A stretch of 64,000 nt of DNA from Quatrionicoccus australiensis (GTDB taxonomy: Bacteria; Pseudomonadota; Gammaproteobacteria; Burkholderiales; Rhodocyclaceae), in contig NZ_JAHBAH010000001.1 in assembly GCF_020510425.1 (NCBI RefSeq), positions 3,205,001-3,269,000 on the forward strand, in the 5' to 3' direction. Position numbers and translations under genes: made by a program. The notes under the pieces were generated by a model, which made no database searches, was not told the DNA's origin, and worked only from the letters and a program-made list of their open reading frames with translations. Of this stretch, positions 44,762-56,280 are shown in pieces; within the stretch, counting starts at the first letter, position 1, and each line of letters starts with the position of its first letter.

Positions 44762-46375
44762 ATGCAAGTACGCCGTCTCGCCAACAGTCTTGTCGTTCGC
44801 GCCGTCCTGGTCGGCATGCTGATCACCGTCGTCGGCACCGTGCTTCGTTTTTCGCTGCTGTCCAGCAGCATGCACGACAGCATTGAAGCGACCGTCTCGG
44901 CGCATCTGCTGTCCGACGCGAGCTACGTGGCCAAGGACATCGACGAAAAAATCGGTCAGCGCAAGATTTTTCTCGAAACGCTTGCCCGGCAACTGCCGCC
45001 CGCCCTGCTCGGCAAGCCGGTCGCGCTCGAAGCCTGGCTGGCCGAGCGGCATGCGCTGGCACCGCATTTCTCGCACGGGCTTCTCGTGTTGCCGCCCAAT
45101 GGCTTGAGCGCACTGGCCGATTACCCGGTTTTGCCGGGTCGGCGACAACTCAACTTTTCGATGCTGGACTGGTTCCTGAGCGCTCGCGACCAAGGCGGAT
45201 TTGCCATCGGCAAGCCGACCGTCGGTCGCCTCTCGCATCAGGGAATCATTGCCATGGCGGTGCCCGTGCACGATGCGCAGGGGCATGTGCTGGCGATCAT
45301 TGCCGGTGCCACGGCGCTCGATGCGCCCGGTTTTCTCAACCTGATCCAGGGCAACAAGATAGGCTCGACCGGTGGCTTTCTTCTGGTTTCGCCACGGGAC
45401 CAGCTTTTTGTTACGGCGCTGCAACCGGACATGCGTCTCAAGCCGACGCCGGCACCCGGCATCAATACACTACACGACCGGGCGATGGCCGGCTGGCGTG
45501 GTGTTGGCCGAACGGTCAATGCGGTCGGCGTCGAGGAACTGGTTGGCGTTGCCAGTGTGCATGCCACCGACTGGTTCGTTGTCGCCCGCATGCCGACGGC
45601 GGAAGCCTTCAGCTCGGTCGACGCGGCGCGCCGCCTGTTGCTGAAAATCGGCACTATCGCCGGCGTGGTCGTCATCCTGATTTTCGGCGCCATTCTGTTC
45701 CGGCTCTTTCGGCCCCTGCGCGATGCGGCTCGCCAGATGCATCTCATGGCCAGCGGCGAAGCCCCGCTGGCGCCGCTGGTGCGCGTGCGCCATGACGAAG
45801 TCGGCGACATGGTCGATGGCTTCAACTTCCTGGTCGCGCGAGTCCGGGAGAAGGAGTTGCGCATGACGGAGTTGGCCCATCACGACGCGCTGACCAGTCT
45901 GCCCAACCGTCTTTCCTTCCTCAAGCGGGCGCAGCAGACCGTGGCCCTGAGCATGCGCCAGAAGAGCCGTCTGGCCCTGATGTTCATCGACCTCGACGGC
46001 TTCAAGCCGATCAACGACCGGCACGGCCACGAAGCCGGTGACATGGTCTTGCAGCAGGTTGCCGTTCGCCTCGGCGAAGGCTTTCGTCAGGCCGACATGG
46101 TGGCGCGTTTCGGCGGCGACGAATTCGTCGTGCTGCTGACCGACGTCCGTGATCGTGAATGCCTGACCCGCATGGCCGACAAGGTCATCGCCCGTCTCTC
46201 CGAGCCTTACCTGATTGACGGTGCGAGCTATTCGATCGGCGCCAGCATTGGCATCGCCTGCCTGCCCGACGACGCCGAAGACATCGAATCGCTGATCGCC
46301 CAGGCCGACGCCGCGATGTACGACGCCAAACGCGCCGGCCGCAACTGCAGCCGCTTTGCGCATCGGGTGCTTTAA
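44762..46375 (+). CDS. Diguanylate cyclase with periplasmic Cache sensor and HAMP
   Basis: Makes c-di-GMP from two GTP. The 537-residue product has a membrane helix (about 12-34), a periplasmic dCache-like domain (about 40-285), a second helix (about 297-318), HAMP (about 320-370) and a GGDEF domain (about 375-535). The active site FGGDEFVVLL is intact (near residue 450). RQAD lies five residues before it, which forms the inhibitory I-site, so product feedback is likely. No EAL domain is present. The gene diverges from creD across a 249-bp spacer containing the cre-tag. It could feed a Lap-type adhesin control, but that link is inference. Confidence 0.93.
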   Translation: MQVRRLANSLVVRAVLVGMLITVVGTVLRFSLLSSSMHDSIEATVSAHLLSDASYVAKDIDEKIGQRKIFLETLARQLPPALLGKPVALEAWLAERHALAPHFSHGLLVLPPNGLSALADYPVLPGRRQLNFSMLDWFLSARDQGGFAIGKPTVGRLSHQGIIAMAVPVHDAQGHVLAIIAGATALDAPGFLNLIQGNKIGSTGGFLLVSPRDQLFVTALQPDMRLKPTPAPGINTLHDRAMAGWRGVGRTVNAVGVEELVGVASVHATDWFVVARMPTAEAFSSVDAARRLLLKIGTIAGVVVILIFGAILFRLFRPLRDAARQMHLMASGEAPLAPLVRVRHDEVGDMVDGFNFLVARVREKELRMTELAHHDALTSLPNRLSFLKRAQQTVALSMRQKSRLALMFIDLDGFKPINDRHGHEAGDMVLQQVAVRLGEGFRQADMVARFGGDEFVVLLTDVRDRECLTRMADKVIARLSEPYLIDGASYSIGASIGIACLPDDAEDIESLIAQADAAMYDAKRAGRNCSRFAHRVL

Positions 46376-46379
46376 GGTC

Positions 46380-46763
46380 TCAGCCCTCGGGAAAGAACAC
46401 GAACAGCACGCAACCCTCGCTCGACTGCGGGATGTGCGCGCTACCGGCCGGATTGTGGATGAAGCTGCCGGCCGGATAGCTGTGGTGGCCGTCGCAGAAG
46501 GTGCCGGAAATGACGAAGATTTCCTCGGCGCCGGGTGCGTGGATGTCGAGCTCGGGATAGACGGCACCGGGCGCGATTTCGAACAGCAGGGCCTTGCGGC
46601 CGTTGTCGCTGGTCCACAGCAGGCGGGTCGTGAAACCGGGATGGATGCTGCGCGCCGGGACGTCTTGCCAGTGGCAGGCGACGACGCCGGCGAGATTGAG
46701 TTCGGGTGGGGTGTTGGCAGTCATGGTTGGCGGGCTCTGGGTCGGTTTTGAATCATTCAGCAT
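46380..46763 (-). CDS. Cupin domain protein (ChrR-like)
   Basis: A 127-residue single-domain cupin. ELDIHAPGAEEIFVISGTF and HNPAGSAHIP carry the two cupin motifs with metal-binding His/Glu. It resembles anti-sigma ChrR cupin halves without the N-terminal zinc domain. The ATG at 46763 has a GGGG tract 8 nt upstream; MTANTPPEL at 46724 is an alternative start. It is convergent with the cyclase gene (4-bp gap). Confidence 0.8.
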   Translation of the reverse strand: MLNDSKPTQSPPTMTANTPPELNLAGVVACHWQDVPARSIHPGFTTRLLWTSDNGRKALLFEIAPGAVYPELDIHAPGAEEIFVISGTFCDGHHSYPAGSFIHNPAGSAHIPQSSEGCVLFVFFPEG

Positions 46764-46780
46764 GATTTTGCCCCGTTTTT

Positions 46781-46794
46781 AGCGGTCGACCGCT
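46781..46794. repeat. Intergenic 14-bp GTCGAC palindrome
   Basis: AGCGGTCGACCGCT is a perfect 14-bp palindrome in the 113-bp spacer between the divergent cupin and VOC genes, flanked by TTTTT and CCAAA. Related intergenic copies are CGGTCGACCG at 44628-44637 and GCGGTCGACCGC at 48666-48677. Confidence 0.6.
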
Positions 46795-46876
46795 GCCAAA
46801 CCGCCTTTTTGCCCAAGACAGCCGCCCGGCCAGCCATTATGCTTGCCGTCTATTAGGTAACCACGGAAGCAGCGCC

Positions 46877-47257
46877 ATGCAACTCGCCTACACCATCCTC
46901 TACGTTGAAAATGTCGCAGCAAGCCTCGCTTTCTACAGCACGGCTTTTGGCCTTGAACGCAAGTTCCTGCACGAATCGGGCGATTTCGGCGAACTGGCCA
47001 CCGGCACCACGACGCTGGCTTTCTCGTCGCGCCAGCTGATGCGCTCGCTGGGCAAGAATCCGCAGTTGGCGCGCCCGGAGGCGCCGTGTTTCGAAATTGC
47101 GCTGAGCACGCCGGATGTGCCGGCCGCCTATGCTCAGGCAGTGCAGGCCGGTGCTAAGGCGGTGCAGGCGCCGGAGCAGATGCCCTGGGGCCAGACCGTG
47201 GCCTACGTCGCCGATCCCGACGGCTTCCTCGTCGAACTCTGCACGCCGATGGGCTGA
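46877..47257 (+). CDS. VOC/glyoxalase-like protein
   Basis: A 126-residue vicinal-oxygen-chelate fold protein starting MQLAYTILYVENVAASLAFY. Two beta-alpha-beta-beta-beta halves are visible, the second ending YVADPDGFLVELCTP. GGAAGCAG lies before the ATG. The family includes glyoxalases, dioxygenases and resistance proteins; the substrate cannot be assigned. Confidence 0.85.
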   Translation: MQLAYTILYVENVAASLAFYSTAFGLERKFLHESGDFGELATGTTTLAFSSRQLMRSLGKNPQLARPEAPCFEIALSTPDVPAAYAQAVQAGAKAVQAPEQMPWGQTVAYVADPDGFLVELCTPMG

Positions 47258-47261
47258 CATG

Positions 47262-47290
47262 AAAACGGCGACCCGCGGGTCGCCGTTGTT
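47262..47290. terminator. Bidirectional terminator between VOC gene and tyrS
   Basis: AACGGCGACCC (47264-47274) pairs with GGGTCGCCGTT (47277-47287), a strong 11-bp stem. On the minus strand it is followed by TTTTC, so it best serves tyrS. It also ends the plus-strand VOC gene. Confidence 0.8.
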
Positions 47291-47307
47291 GTTCCGGGCC
47301 GGCCGGC

Positions 47308-48582
<1,275 letters not shown>

Positions 48583-48759
48583 GGCAAAACTCTCCACTGG
48601 GACAGGCGCTCGCTGAAAGTCGCGGGCGCCGAAAAATTCGGACCCGCGATTTTAGCAGAGGCGGAGCGGTCGACCGCAGAGAGTAAGCGGGCTTGCGGAT
48701 TGGCCCTGTCGTCTGAGCGTACCCGTGCGGCTCAACCCCTCGCCTTGCTGGCAGATGAT

Positions 48760-51144
48760 TCAGCCAAGCGGCGTCGCTGCGAGCTTGTCGTGCGCCAATG
48801 AACCCTGATTCAGCCATTTGAGCAGCACGTTGAACAGCAGTTCGGGATCCACCGGCTTGGAGATGAAGTCGTTCATCCCGGCGTCGATGCAGCGTTGTTT
48901 GTCTTCGACAAAGGCATTCGCTGTCATGGCGAGGATCAGCACATCGCCCAAGACGGGAAGCCGGCGAATTTCCCGGGTGGCTTCCAGACCGTCCATGCCT
49001 GGCATCTGCATGTCCATAAGAATCAGGTCGTATCTGTTGTTGCTGGCCAGTTTGAGCGCCTCGCAGCCATCCTCGGCAAGATCCACCGTCAAGCCGGCAT
49101 CTTGCAGAAGCTCAAGGGTGATTTCCCGGTTGATCGGCTCGTCCTCCGCCAGCAGTACCCGTCGCCCGGTAAAGTGTGCTTTGAGTTGGAACTCGGCATC
49201 GCTGACCGGAGCGAAGCGGGTTTCGCTCGCCTGGCCCTCGCCTTTTCTCAGCCGGACCGTGAACCAGAATGTACTTCCCCGGCCCAGCGTGCTCTTCACG
49301 CCGGAGTCGCCACCCATCATTTCGGCGAGTTTCTTGGTGATCGCAAGGCCTAGGCCGGTGCCGCCATATTTGCGCGTGGTGCTGTTGTCGGCCTGTTCGA
49401 ACGCCGAGAACAGCTTGGACAGAACCTCCGGTGCGATCCCTATGCCGGCATCCTCGACCTCGAAGCGGACGACGGCGCTCGTAGCGTCTTCTTCGACCAG
49501 GTGCGCGCGCAGCGTGACGCTGCCCGTTTCGGTGAATTTGACGGCATTGGTGGCGTAGTTGAGCAAGGCTTGTTGCAGCCGGGTGGCGTCCCCTTGCAGG
49601 TTGGACGGCAGCGACCCGGTTTCGCTGAGCAGCTTGATGCGCTTGGCTTGTGCCTTGTCGTGCAGCAAGGAGAGGACGTTGCCGAGAATGCTTTCGAGCT
49701 TGAGAGGGGCTTCTTCGAGCGTGAACTTGCCGGCCTCGATCTTGGACAGTTCGAGAATGGCGTTGATGATGTTGAGCAGATGGTGGCTGGCGCCTTCGAG
49801 TTTTTCAAGTTGTTCTGACTGTCTGGGCGACAATCCGCCGCGGCGAATGAAGTGCGCCATGCCGGTAATGGCATTCAAGGGCGTGCGGATTTCATGGCTC
49901 ATGTTGGCGAGGAAGGCACTCTTCGCCATGTTCGCGCTTTCGGCGGCATCCTTGGCCAGGGAGAGTTCCTGGGTACGTTCCTCGACCAGCCGCTCGAGAT
50001 GGAGGCGGTGATTCGCCAGTTCCTGCGTGGTGTTCTTGCGTTCGGTGATGTCGGTGTAAATGCCGAGAATGCCGATCACCTCGTCATTGCCGGTTTGCAG
50101 CGGAACCTTGGATGTGCTCAACCAGATGGTGCTGCCGTCAGGCGTGGTTTGCGGCTCTTCGAAGTCGATTTTCGCAATGCCCGAACGCATGACGCTCTGG
50201 TCGTCGGCGCGGTAGAGCTCGGCCTGGTCGCGCCAGCTCAATTCGAAATCGGATTTGCCGATCAGCTCGTCCGGTGAGCTCAAGCCGGCATCGTGCGCGA
50301 ACAGGTCGTTGCAACCCAGGTAGCGACAGTCCTTGTCCTTCCAGAAAATGCGCAGCGGCGTGTGCTGTATGACGGACTGCAGCAGTTCTTTCTGTTTTTT
50401 CAGTTCGTCGGCGTTGCCTTGATGCTGGCGCAACAATTCGCCGAGTTTGGCGGTCATCGAATTGATGCCATGCTGCATCTGTCCGAGTTCATCGTCTGAC
50501 GACACCGGGATTCGCGCTTCGATTGCGCCATTTTCGACTTTTTTCAGAACATCGAGTGACAGCCGGACGCGCCGGGTGATGAGGTGCTGGGCAATCAGCA
50601 CGATGGCCGCCGAACTGAGCAGGATGAAGAGCAGAGAGCCGATTTGGCCCCAGAGCGCCACGGAGCGCTTCTGGGCAGTCAGCTCCGCGGTGCTGATCGT
50701 GATGATTGCCGTATACAGGTGGGCATCATTGGCGGCGCCGTGTATGCGACTGATGCTGCTGAGGGTGTCCGGGCCGACGACAAACTGCTCGTCCGGCCCC
50801 GTGTCGCGCAGCCATTGCGGGTCGACATCCGGCGCGCTCGCCACCTCCTGGCCGAGCAGCGAGGCGTTGCTGGCAACGATGATGCGCCCGTTGCCGCCAA
50901 TGACTATGCCATTCAGGTAGGGGGCGCCGAGCAGTTCGCTCATGAATGAAGCCCGCGCAATGGTACTGACTGCCAGTTCGTCGCCGGCGATCATCTGGCC
51001 GACGAGGCGGAGACGCGAGTGGATATTGGTGTCCAGCGCGGTATTGAAGCGATCGATGTAGAACGCTCCGAGCGCCCCGAAGGCAGCGACTTCGACACCG
51101 ATAACGAGACATGCGATACGCGAGATCAAGCCGAGCCGGAACAT
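48760..51144 (-). CDS. Hybrid sensor histidine kinase (HAMP-PAS-HisKA-HATPase-REC)
   Basis: A 794-residue membrane sensor kinase. Helix about 8-30, periplasmic domain to about 160, helix about 165-187, HAMP (about 188-240), PAS (about 253-370; [10 protein letters not shown]), and a dimerisation domain with phospho-accepting His417 in [11 protein letters not shown] follow in order. The HATPase shows [17 protein letters not shown] and [11 protein letters not shown]-terminal receiver shows [11 protein letters not shown] and [13 protein letters not shown]. No Hpt domain is present, so a separate phosphotransferase is expected. It lies 10 bp after a periplasmic binding-protein gene, suggesting a shared ligand. 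Cognate output is not in the window. Confidence 0.93.
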   Translation of the reverse strand: MFRLGLISRIACLVIGVEVAAFGALGAFYIDRFNTALDTNIHSRLRLVGQMIAGDELAVSTIARASFMSELLGAPYLNGIVIGGNGRIIVASNASLLGQEVASAPDVDPQWLRDTGPDEQFVVGPDTLSSISRIHGAANDAHLYTAIITISTAELTAQKRSVALWGQIGSLLFILLSSAAIVLIAQHLITRRVRLSLDVLKKVENGAIEARIPVSSDDELGQMQHGINSMTAKLGELLRQHQGNADELKKQKELLQSVIQHTPLRIFWKDKDCRYLGCNDLFAHDAGLSSPDELIGKSDFELSWRDQAELYRADDQSVMRSGIAKIDFEEPQTTPDGSTIWLSTSKVPLQTGNDEVIGILGIYTDITERKNTTQELANHRLHLERLVEERTQELSLAKDAAESANMAKSAFLANMSHEIRTPLNAITGMAHFIRRGGLSPRQSEQLEKLEGASHHLLNIINAILELSKIEAGKFTLEEAPLKLESILGNVLSLLHDKAQAKRIKLLSETGSLPSNLQGDATRLQQALLNYATNAVKFTETGSVTLRAHLVEEDATSAVVRFEVEDAGIGIAPEVLSKLFSAFEQADNSTTRKYGGTGLGLAITKKLAEMMGGDSGVKSTLGRGSTFWFTVRLRKGEGQASETRFAPVSDAEFQLKAHFTGRRVLLAEDEPINREITLELLQDAGLTVDLAEDGCEALKLASNNRYDLILMDMQMPGMDGLEATREIRRLPVLGDVLILAMTANAFVEDKQRCIDAGMNDFISKPVDPELLFNVLLKWLNQGSLAHDKLAATPLG

Positions 51145-51154
51145 GATGCAGCCT

Positions 51155-52411
51155 TTATTTTGCGTAATGCGGTGTGTCTACTAGGGATTCCAGGCGCGTC
51201 GTCCGCTCGGCTTCATGGCGAACCTGCTCCGGCGCTATGTGCCCGACGATCTCGATGCCCTTTTCGGGGCGGTCGGCCGTGGAATTCCAGCGGGCGATGT
51301 AAATGCTTTGCTGGACATGATGGCTGTTCGGGTCGATGAATGCAGCGGCATCCTGCATGCGCTCCCGTGCGCTCGCCTTGTAGTTCTCGAGTTGCTGGAT
51401 CACGGCATGGTTGTCGGTGCTGCCCGCCTGTTCAATGGCGACGAGCAGGGCCTTGGTGGCGAGATAGGCGGCGTGGGTGACATCGCCCGGGTAGTCGAGC
51501 TTGGTATGCCCATAGCGTTTGCGGTAGCGCGCCACGAAATCGGCCGTCCCCGGCGTCTTCAGATTCCAGGCCCAGGTCGTGCCAAAAAGCGGGCGTGGCG
51601 TTCCCGGGGCCGGATAAAGCTCTTCCCAGTCGACTTCACCGACGATCCAGAACTGTTTGTCGAGTACTTTCGGATCGATCTGGGAAAACAGCTTGATCTG
51701 GTTGTTGCCGCTGATGCTGACGGCGACGACATCGGCCGGCGTGGCGGCGACTTTCTTCAGGATCTCGACGGGGTCGGGCAGCGCCTCCGGTGCGATAACC
51801 TCGCCGACGACCGTGCCACCGTATTCGGCGATATAGGGGCGCATCGCGGCGGCATTGCTGCGCCCGAACTCGTTTTCCTCGGTCAGTAACAGGACGCGCT
51901 TGGATTTGCGGTTGGCCAAGGCATATTTCAGCAGGGCGCGGTTGAAATTGGCACCGTGTGCATCGAAGACGAATTTTGTCCGGTGGGCGTTCTCGACCGA
52001 TTCGGACGGGGCCGAGGAATTGGTGTTGATGTAGATCACGCCGTATTTCTGGCAGATGGCGGACATGCTGGCGGCAACGCCGGAGGCGACCGCGCCGACC
52101 ATGAAACCAACCCGGGTTTGGGTAATCAGTTCTTCGGCCACCAGGGCGGCGCGCTTGGGGTCAAGGCTGGGGTCGCGCGAGACTAGAAGGATTTCCCGAC
52201 CGAGCAGGCCGCCACGCGTATTGAATTCGTCGATTGCCATTTCGGCACCACGCCGATCGGCTTCGGCATGCAGGGAAAAACGCCCGGTGGTTGGCGCAGT
52301 ATGGGCAATGATGATGGGCGAGCCTGGCGGCGCTGCGAGGGTCGGCGTTCCCAGGGAAAACAAAGAGCAGGCCAGCGCCAACTGCAAAAAATGTCTCTTT
52401 GAATTTTTCAT
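51155..52411 (-). CDS. Liv/Urt-type periplasmic substrate-binding protein
   Basis: A 418-residue exported protein starting [20 protein letters not shown], with a Sec signal ending near ALAA (TLAAPPG). A 13-codon upstream extension is possible but places residues before the signal. The fold is that of type I periplasmic binding proteins for branched amino acids, urea or amides: [30 protein letters not shown], and [16 protein letters not shown]. No permease or ATPase gene is nearby. Its tight link to the hybrid kinase points to a ligand sensor role. Confidence 0.85.
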   Translation of the reverse strand: MKNSKRHFLQLALACSLFSLGTPTLAAPPGSPIIIAHTAPTTGRFSLHAEADRRGAEMAIDEFNTRGGLLGREILLVSRDPSLDPKRAALVAEELITQTRVGFMVGAVASGVAASMSAICQKYGVIYINTNSSAPSESVENAHRTKFVFDAHGANFNRALLKYALANRKSKRVLLLTEENEFGRSNAAAMRPYIAEYGGTVVGEVIAPEALPDPVEILKKVAATPADVVAVSISGNNQIKLFSQIDPKVLDKQFWIVGEVDWEELYPAPGTPRPLFGTTWAWNLKTPGTADFVARYRKRYGHTKLDYPGDVTHAAYLATKALLVAIEQAGSTDNHAVIQQLENYKASARERMQDAAAFIDPNSHHVQQSIYIARWNSTADRPEKGIEIVGHIAPEQVRHEAERTTRLESLVDTPHYAK

Positions 52412-52585
52412 TGGAATAGCTGTATTCGTAACAGGCTCACAATATAACAACCCGGATTGAAATGGGCAAAACTATAAATGTGATGGAAGTCTCAATGTTG
52501 TTGGGATGATAGGGCGGGCGCTCAGGCATCGGTTTTCCATTGCGGCTCATTTGCAGCGGAAGACGCTGTTTCCCGTTCTTCCGGC

Positions 52586-54013
52586 TCACTCCTGCTGCAT
52601 GCGTATCCACGCCACCCCGCCACCCGCCGGATGGTTCGCAAATCCCGCCTCGCCGCCATGCAGCCGCGCCACTTCACGCACCAGCGCCAGGCCGAGGCCG
52701 GTGCTTTTCTTGCCGGTGGCCGGGCGGGGCAGGGAGTAGAAGCGCTCGAACAGTTGCGGCAAGGCGTAGTCGGGGGCGCCGGTGCCGTGGTCGCGGATGC
52801 GGATTTCGGCCTCGTCTTCGCCAACCTCGAGCGTGATTTCGATCGTGCCGCCGTCGGGTGAGAATTCGATGGCGTTGTCGAGCAGGTTGAGGACGGCCTG
52901 TTGCAGCAAAAAGGCATCGCCGCGCACGTCGACCGCTGCAGGGGCATCGAGTTGGCAAGCGAGCCGGCGCGCGTCGAGGAACTGGCGGCGCAGTTCGATC
53001 GTGGTTTTGAGCATTTTGACGAGGTCGACCGTGGCGCCGGCTTCGGGGGCCTGCAGTTGTTCGACGCGGGCGAGCATCAGCATGCGCTCGATGATGGCCT
53101 GCAGGCGACGGGCCTGTTCGCCGATGCTGTCGGCGAATTTGCGGCGGTCGGCGGCGGGCAGTTCGTCCTCGAGGATTTCGGCGGCGCCGATCACCGCGGT
53201 GAGCGGGCTTTTCATTTCGTGCGCGAGGTTCTGCACGTAGCGCTCGACGTATTGCTTGCCTTCGAGTTTTTCGCGCATCTGACCGAGTGCGCGGGCGAGT
53301 TCGGAGAACTGGTGGCCGCCGCCGGTCGGCGGTTCGGCCTTGCGGCCGTCGGCGACAGCGCGGGCGTAGGCGCGCAGGCGGTGGATGGACCAGCTCAGCC
53401 AGCCCGAGAAGAAGAGGCCGATCGCGGCGGTGGCGGCAAGCAGCCAGAAGCCGGATTGCTTGACGCGCGCCGTGGCGCGGCTGATGTAGGGGGCCAGCGA
53501 GGACATCGGCTTGGCGACCGAGAGCACGCCGATGCGTTCGCCCTGCCAGAAGATGGGGGCGGCGACGTACATCACCGAGGACTGCGGGTCGTCCGGGTCG
53601 TCCAGCGTGCTGCGCGCGCCGTATTCGCCGCGCAGGACGCGGGCGATGTCGCGCCATTGCGAGTAATCCTCGCCGAGCGCGGCGTGTTCGGAGTCGTAGA
53701 CGACGATGCCGTGGGCATCGGTGACATAGACCCGGAAATCGATGCTTTCCTTGTGCACGCCGGCGATGTCGGCACGCGGGCTGCGCCGGGTGGCGGCGCG
53801 CAGGGAGGCGGCGAAGCTGCCCTGGTTGATGCGTCCGGTCGACAGTTCGAGGGCGGCCATTTCGGCCAGCACGTGCGCCGTGTCGACCAGGGTTTCCTCG
53901 GTCGCCTGGCGGATGCCTGGCTCGGTTTCGCGGTTGATGACGGTGAGCACGAACCAGGCGGCCAGGCCAACGACCAGGAAGTAACCGAAAAACAGGCGGA
54001 CGGAGACGTTCAC
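52586..54013 (-). CDS. creC: Sensor histidine kinase CreC
   Basis: Membrane kinase partner of CreB. The 475-residue product closely resembles enterobacterial CreC along its length, as in LRGEYGARST and SSVMYVAAPI in the periplasmic domain. There are two membrane helices (about 8-26 and 190-210), a HAMP-like linker, and His265 in NLAHEMKSPLTAV. The HATPase carries NLLDNAIEFSPDGG and KKSTGLGLALVREVA. It follows creB by 7 bp. No creA is seen. Confidence 0.94.
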   Translation of the reverse strand: MNVSVRLFFGYFLVVGLAAWFVLTVINRETEPGIRQATEETLVDTAHVLAEMAALELSTGRINQGSFAASLRAATRRSPRADIAGVHKESIDFRVYVTDAHGIVVYDSEHAALGEDYSQWRDIARVLRGEYGARSTLDDPDDPQSSVMYVAAPIFWQGERIGVLSVAKPMSSLAPYISRATARVKQSGFWLLAATAAIGLFFSGWLSWSIHRLRAYARAVADGRKAEPPTGGGHQFSELARALGQMREKLEGKQYVERYVQNLAHEMKSPLTAVIGAAEILEDELPAADRRKFADSIGEQARRLQAIIERMLMLARVEQLQAPEAGATVDLVKMLKTTIELRRQFLDARRLACQLDAPAAVDVRGDAFLLQQAVLNLLDNAIEFSPDGGTIEITLEVGEDEAEIRIRDHGTGAPDYALPQLFERFYSLPRPATGKKSTGLGLALVREVARLHGGEAGFANHPAGGGVAWIRMQQE

Positions 54014-54020
54014 CGCGGGC

Positions 54021-54710
54021 TCAGCCGGTCGTCACGCTGTAACCGAGGCCGCGGTGGGTCTGGATGCAGTCGTCGGCGGCATGCACGGCGCGCAGCTTGC
54101 CGCGCAGGGTCTTGATGTGGGTGTCCACGGTGCGCTCGAAACTCTCGCCGCTGTCCTGCCAGACGCTTTCCATGATCTGGGCACGGTTCAGGATGCGGCC
54201 CGGCCGCTCAAGCAGCAGCGCCAGCAGCAGGTATTCGTAGCGCGTCAGGCTCAGCCACTGGCCGTGGAAGGCAATGCGCAGGCCGTCCCGGTCGACGGCA
54301 AAACGGGCACTTTTTTCCGGTCGACCGTCGGAAATGCCCGTTTTTGCTTCCGGCCGCAGGCGGCGCAGGATGGCGCGGATGCGCGAGACGACTTCGCGCG
54401 GGCTGAACGGTTTGGCGACGTAATCGTCGCCGCCCAGCTCAAGGCCGACGATGCGGTCCACCTCGTCGGCGCGCGCGGTCAGGAAGAGCACGGGAATGTC
54501 GGAGAAGCGGCGCAACTGGCGGCAGACGTCGAAACCGTTCAGGTCGGGCAGGCCGACATCGAGCACGACCAGGTCGTGTGCGCCATCCTGCAGCATGCTC
54601 AGCGCCGCGCTGCCCAGCGTGCAGCTGTCAGCCGTGAAGCCGTCGGCGCGCAGCGCGTAGGCCAGGGTTTCGGAAATGGCGGGCTCGTCGTCGACGATCA
54701 GGATTTTCAT
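54021..54710 (-). CDS. creB: Response regulator CreB
   Basis: OmpR-type regulator. The 229-residue product (the same length as enterobacterial CreB) starts MKILIVDDEPAISETLAYAL. A 22-codon extension upstream lacks receiver similarity. Asp51 in VVLDVGLPDLNG is the phospho-acceptor and ARADEVDRIVGLELGGDDYV follows. The winged helix (about 130-229) ends with TVDTHIKTLRGKLR and GLGYSVTTG. The inter-domain linker is encoded over a 10-bp-arm inverted repeat. Its predicted target is the cre-tag upstream of creD. Confidence 0.94.
   Translation of the reverse strand: MKILIVDDEPAISETLAYALRADGFTADSCTLGSAALSMLQDGAHDLVVLDVGLPDLNGFDVCRQLRRFSDIPVLFLTARADEVDRIVGLELGGDDYVAKPFSPREVVSRIRAILRRLRPEAKTGISDGRPEKSARFAVDRDGLRIAFHGQWLSLTRYEYLLLALLLERPGRILNRAQIMESVWQDSGESFERTVDTHIKTLRGKLRAVHAADDCIQTHRGLGYSVTTG
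54300..54344. repeat. Inverted repeat with central GTCGAC inside creB linker
   Basis: AAAACGGGCA (54300-54309) and TGCCCGTTTT (54335-54344) are perfect 10-bp arms around a 25-nt loop. The loop holds CCGGTCGACCG centrally. It encodes the receiver to winged-helix linker of CreB, where sequence is least constrained. Confidence 0.7.
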
Positions 54711-54843
54711 GGCGTCATGATAATTCATCCCGTTGCCATCTTTGCCAAATATCGCGTTTGCCGTCCGGCGTCGCATGCTATGCTTTTCCGAACGGGCCGC
54801 TTGCCGGCGGCGCGCTCAGATTGTTGTTTCTGGAGGAGGCAAC

Positions 54844-56280
54844 ATGAAGCAGATCCATGAATTGGTCGTTCAGTCCTTTGCCGATCCGGCGACCCGGCCG
54901 GCAGCGCTGGCGCGTTACCTGGAAGCGGCAGCGGATGCGGCGCCGGTTGCGCCGGCGCTGCTCGAAGCGGCCCTGGTCGACGCGCTCACCGCCTGTCAGG
55001 TCATCCAGGCCGACAGCGCCCGTCAGGCAGCGGAACGCCTGGATGCCGAGGAACATACCGAGAACCTGCTGCAACTGCTCGGCACCATCCTCGAATCGTC
55101 CGACGAAGGTATCCTGGCGCTCGATACCGAAGATCGCATCATTCGTTTCAACAGCCGGCTGGTCAGCCTGTTCGCGATTCCCGACGAGGTCATCGCTTTC
55201 TGGCGGCACGAAGAGGTGATGGCGGCACTGCTCGCGCAACTGGCCGATCCGGCGGCATTCAGTCGCAGTCTGGCGCAGCTCTGCCAGTCGCCCGAGGCCG
55301 ACTGGCGCGAGACCCTGGAATGCGTGGACGGGCGCGTCATCGAGTGGCGCTCGCAGCCGCAGCCGGCGGTCTGGGCCGGCGTCAAGCGGGTGATCAGCTT
55401 TCTCGACGTGACTGAGCGCTTCCGCTCGGAAACCAACCGCCGCCTGCTTGAGCACAAGCTCGACGAAACGCGCGAACGCCTGCTGCAGGCCGAGAAACTG
55501 GCTGCGATTTTCCAGCTTTCGGCCGGCCTGGCGCATGAAATCAGCAATCCGATCGGCTTCATCCAGTCCAACCTGGAAGCGATGGGGCGCTACGTGCATA
55601 CCATGCTTGGCCTGCTCGAAATCTACGCGCAGGCCGAGCATGATTTGCCGCCCGAGGGGGCCCGGATGGCGGCACTCGGTGCGGCCAAAAAGGCAGCCGA
55701 CCTCGAGTTTCTGCGTGACGATGTCGTCGATCTGCTCGACGAATCGCTGCGCGGTACCCGTCGCCTCGCCACCATGGTCGGCAGCCTGCGTGTGCTGGCG
55801 CATGCCCAGGGCAGTGCGATGCAGACGGTCGGCCTGGTCGGGCTGCTCGACGCCGCGCTGGCGGCAGCCGATGCGGCGGCGGGCGGGCGCGTCCGGATTC
55901 GGCGCAGTGTCGAGGATGCCCTGCAGGTCGAGTGTCGTCCGTCGGAACTGGGCGAGGCGCTCAAGAACCTGCTGCACAACGCGCGCGATGCGATTGCCGG
56001 CGAGGGCGAAATCAATATTGGCGCCGGTACCGACGAACGCCAGGTCTGGCTCGAGATTGCCGATACCGGTTGCGGGATTGCTGGCGAAAACCTGAGCCGC
56101 ATCTTCGAGCCCTTCTTCACCACCAAGCCGCCCGGAGCCGGCATGGGGCTCGGTCTGTCGGTTGCCTATGCGATTGTTGCCATGCATGGCGGGACGATTA
56201 CGGCGACGAGCGAGGCGGGGCGGGGCAGCACTTTCCGGATCTGCCTGCCGCGACATCAGGCAGCAGCGCCGACGCCCTGA
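54844..56280 (+). CDS. PAS-domain sensor histidine kinase, NtrB-like
   Basis: A 478-residue cytosolic kinase, starting MKQIHELVVQSFADPATRPA at an ATG preceded by GGAGGAGG. Order: helical N-terminus, PAS (about 75-190; ESSDEGILALDTEDRIIRFN), dimerisation domain with His231 in LAHEISNPIGF, and HATPase with NLLHNARDAI, DTGCGI and GMGLGLSVAYAI. No membrane segment is present. It diverges from creB. No response regulator is adjacent; the receiver protein at 58955 is a candidate, not proven. Confidence 0.9.
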   Translation: MKQIHELVVQSFADPATRPAALARYLEAAADAAPVAPALLEAALVDALTACQVIQADSARQAAERLDAEEHTENLLQLLGTILESSDEGILALDTEDRIIRFNSRLVSLFAIPDEVIAFWRHEEVMAALLAQLADPAAFSRSLAQLCQSPEADWRETLECVDGRVIEWRSQPQPAVWAGVKRVISFLDVTERFRSETNRRLLEHKLDETRERLLQAEKLAAIFQLSAGLAHEISNPIGFIQSNLEAMGRYVHTMLGLLEIYAQAEHDLPPEGARMAALGAAKKAADLEFLRDDVVDLLDESLRGTRRLATMVGSLRVLAHAQGSAMQTVGLVGLLDAALAAADAAAGGRVRIRRSVEDALQVECRPSELGEALKNLLHNARDAIAGEGEINIGAGTDERQVWLEIADTGCGIAGENLSRIFEPFFTTKPPGAGMGLGLSVAYAIVAMHGGTITATSEAGRGSTFRICLPRHQAAAPTP

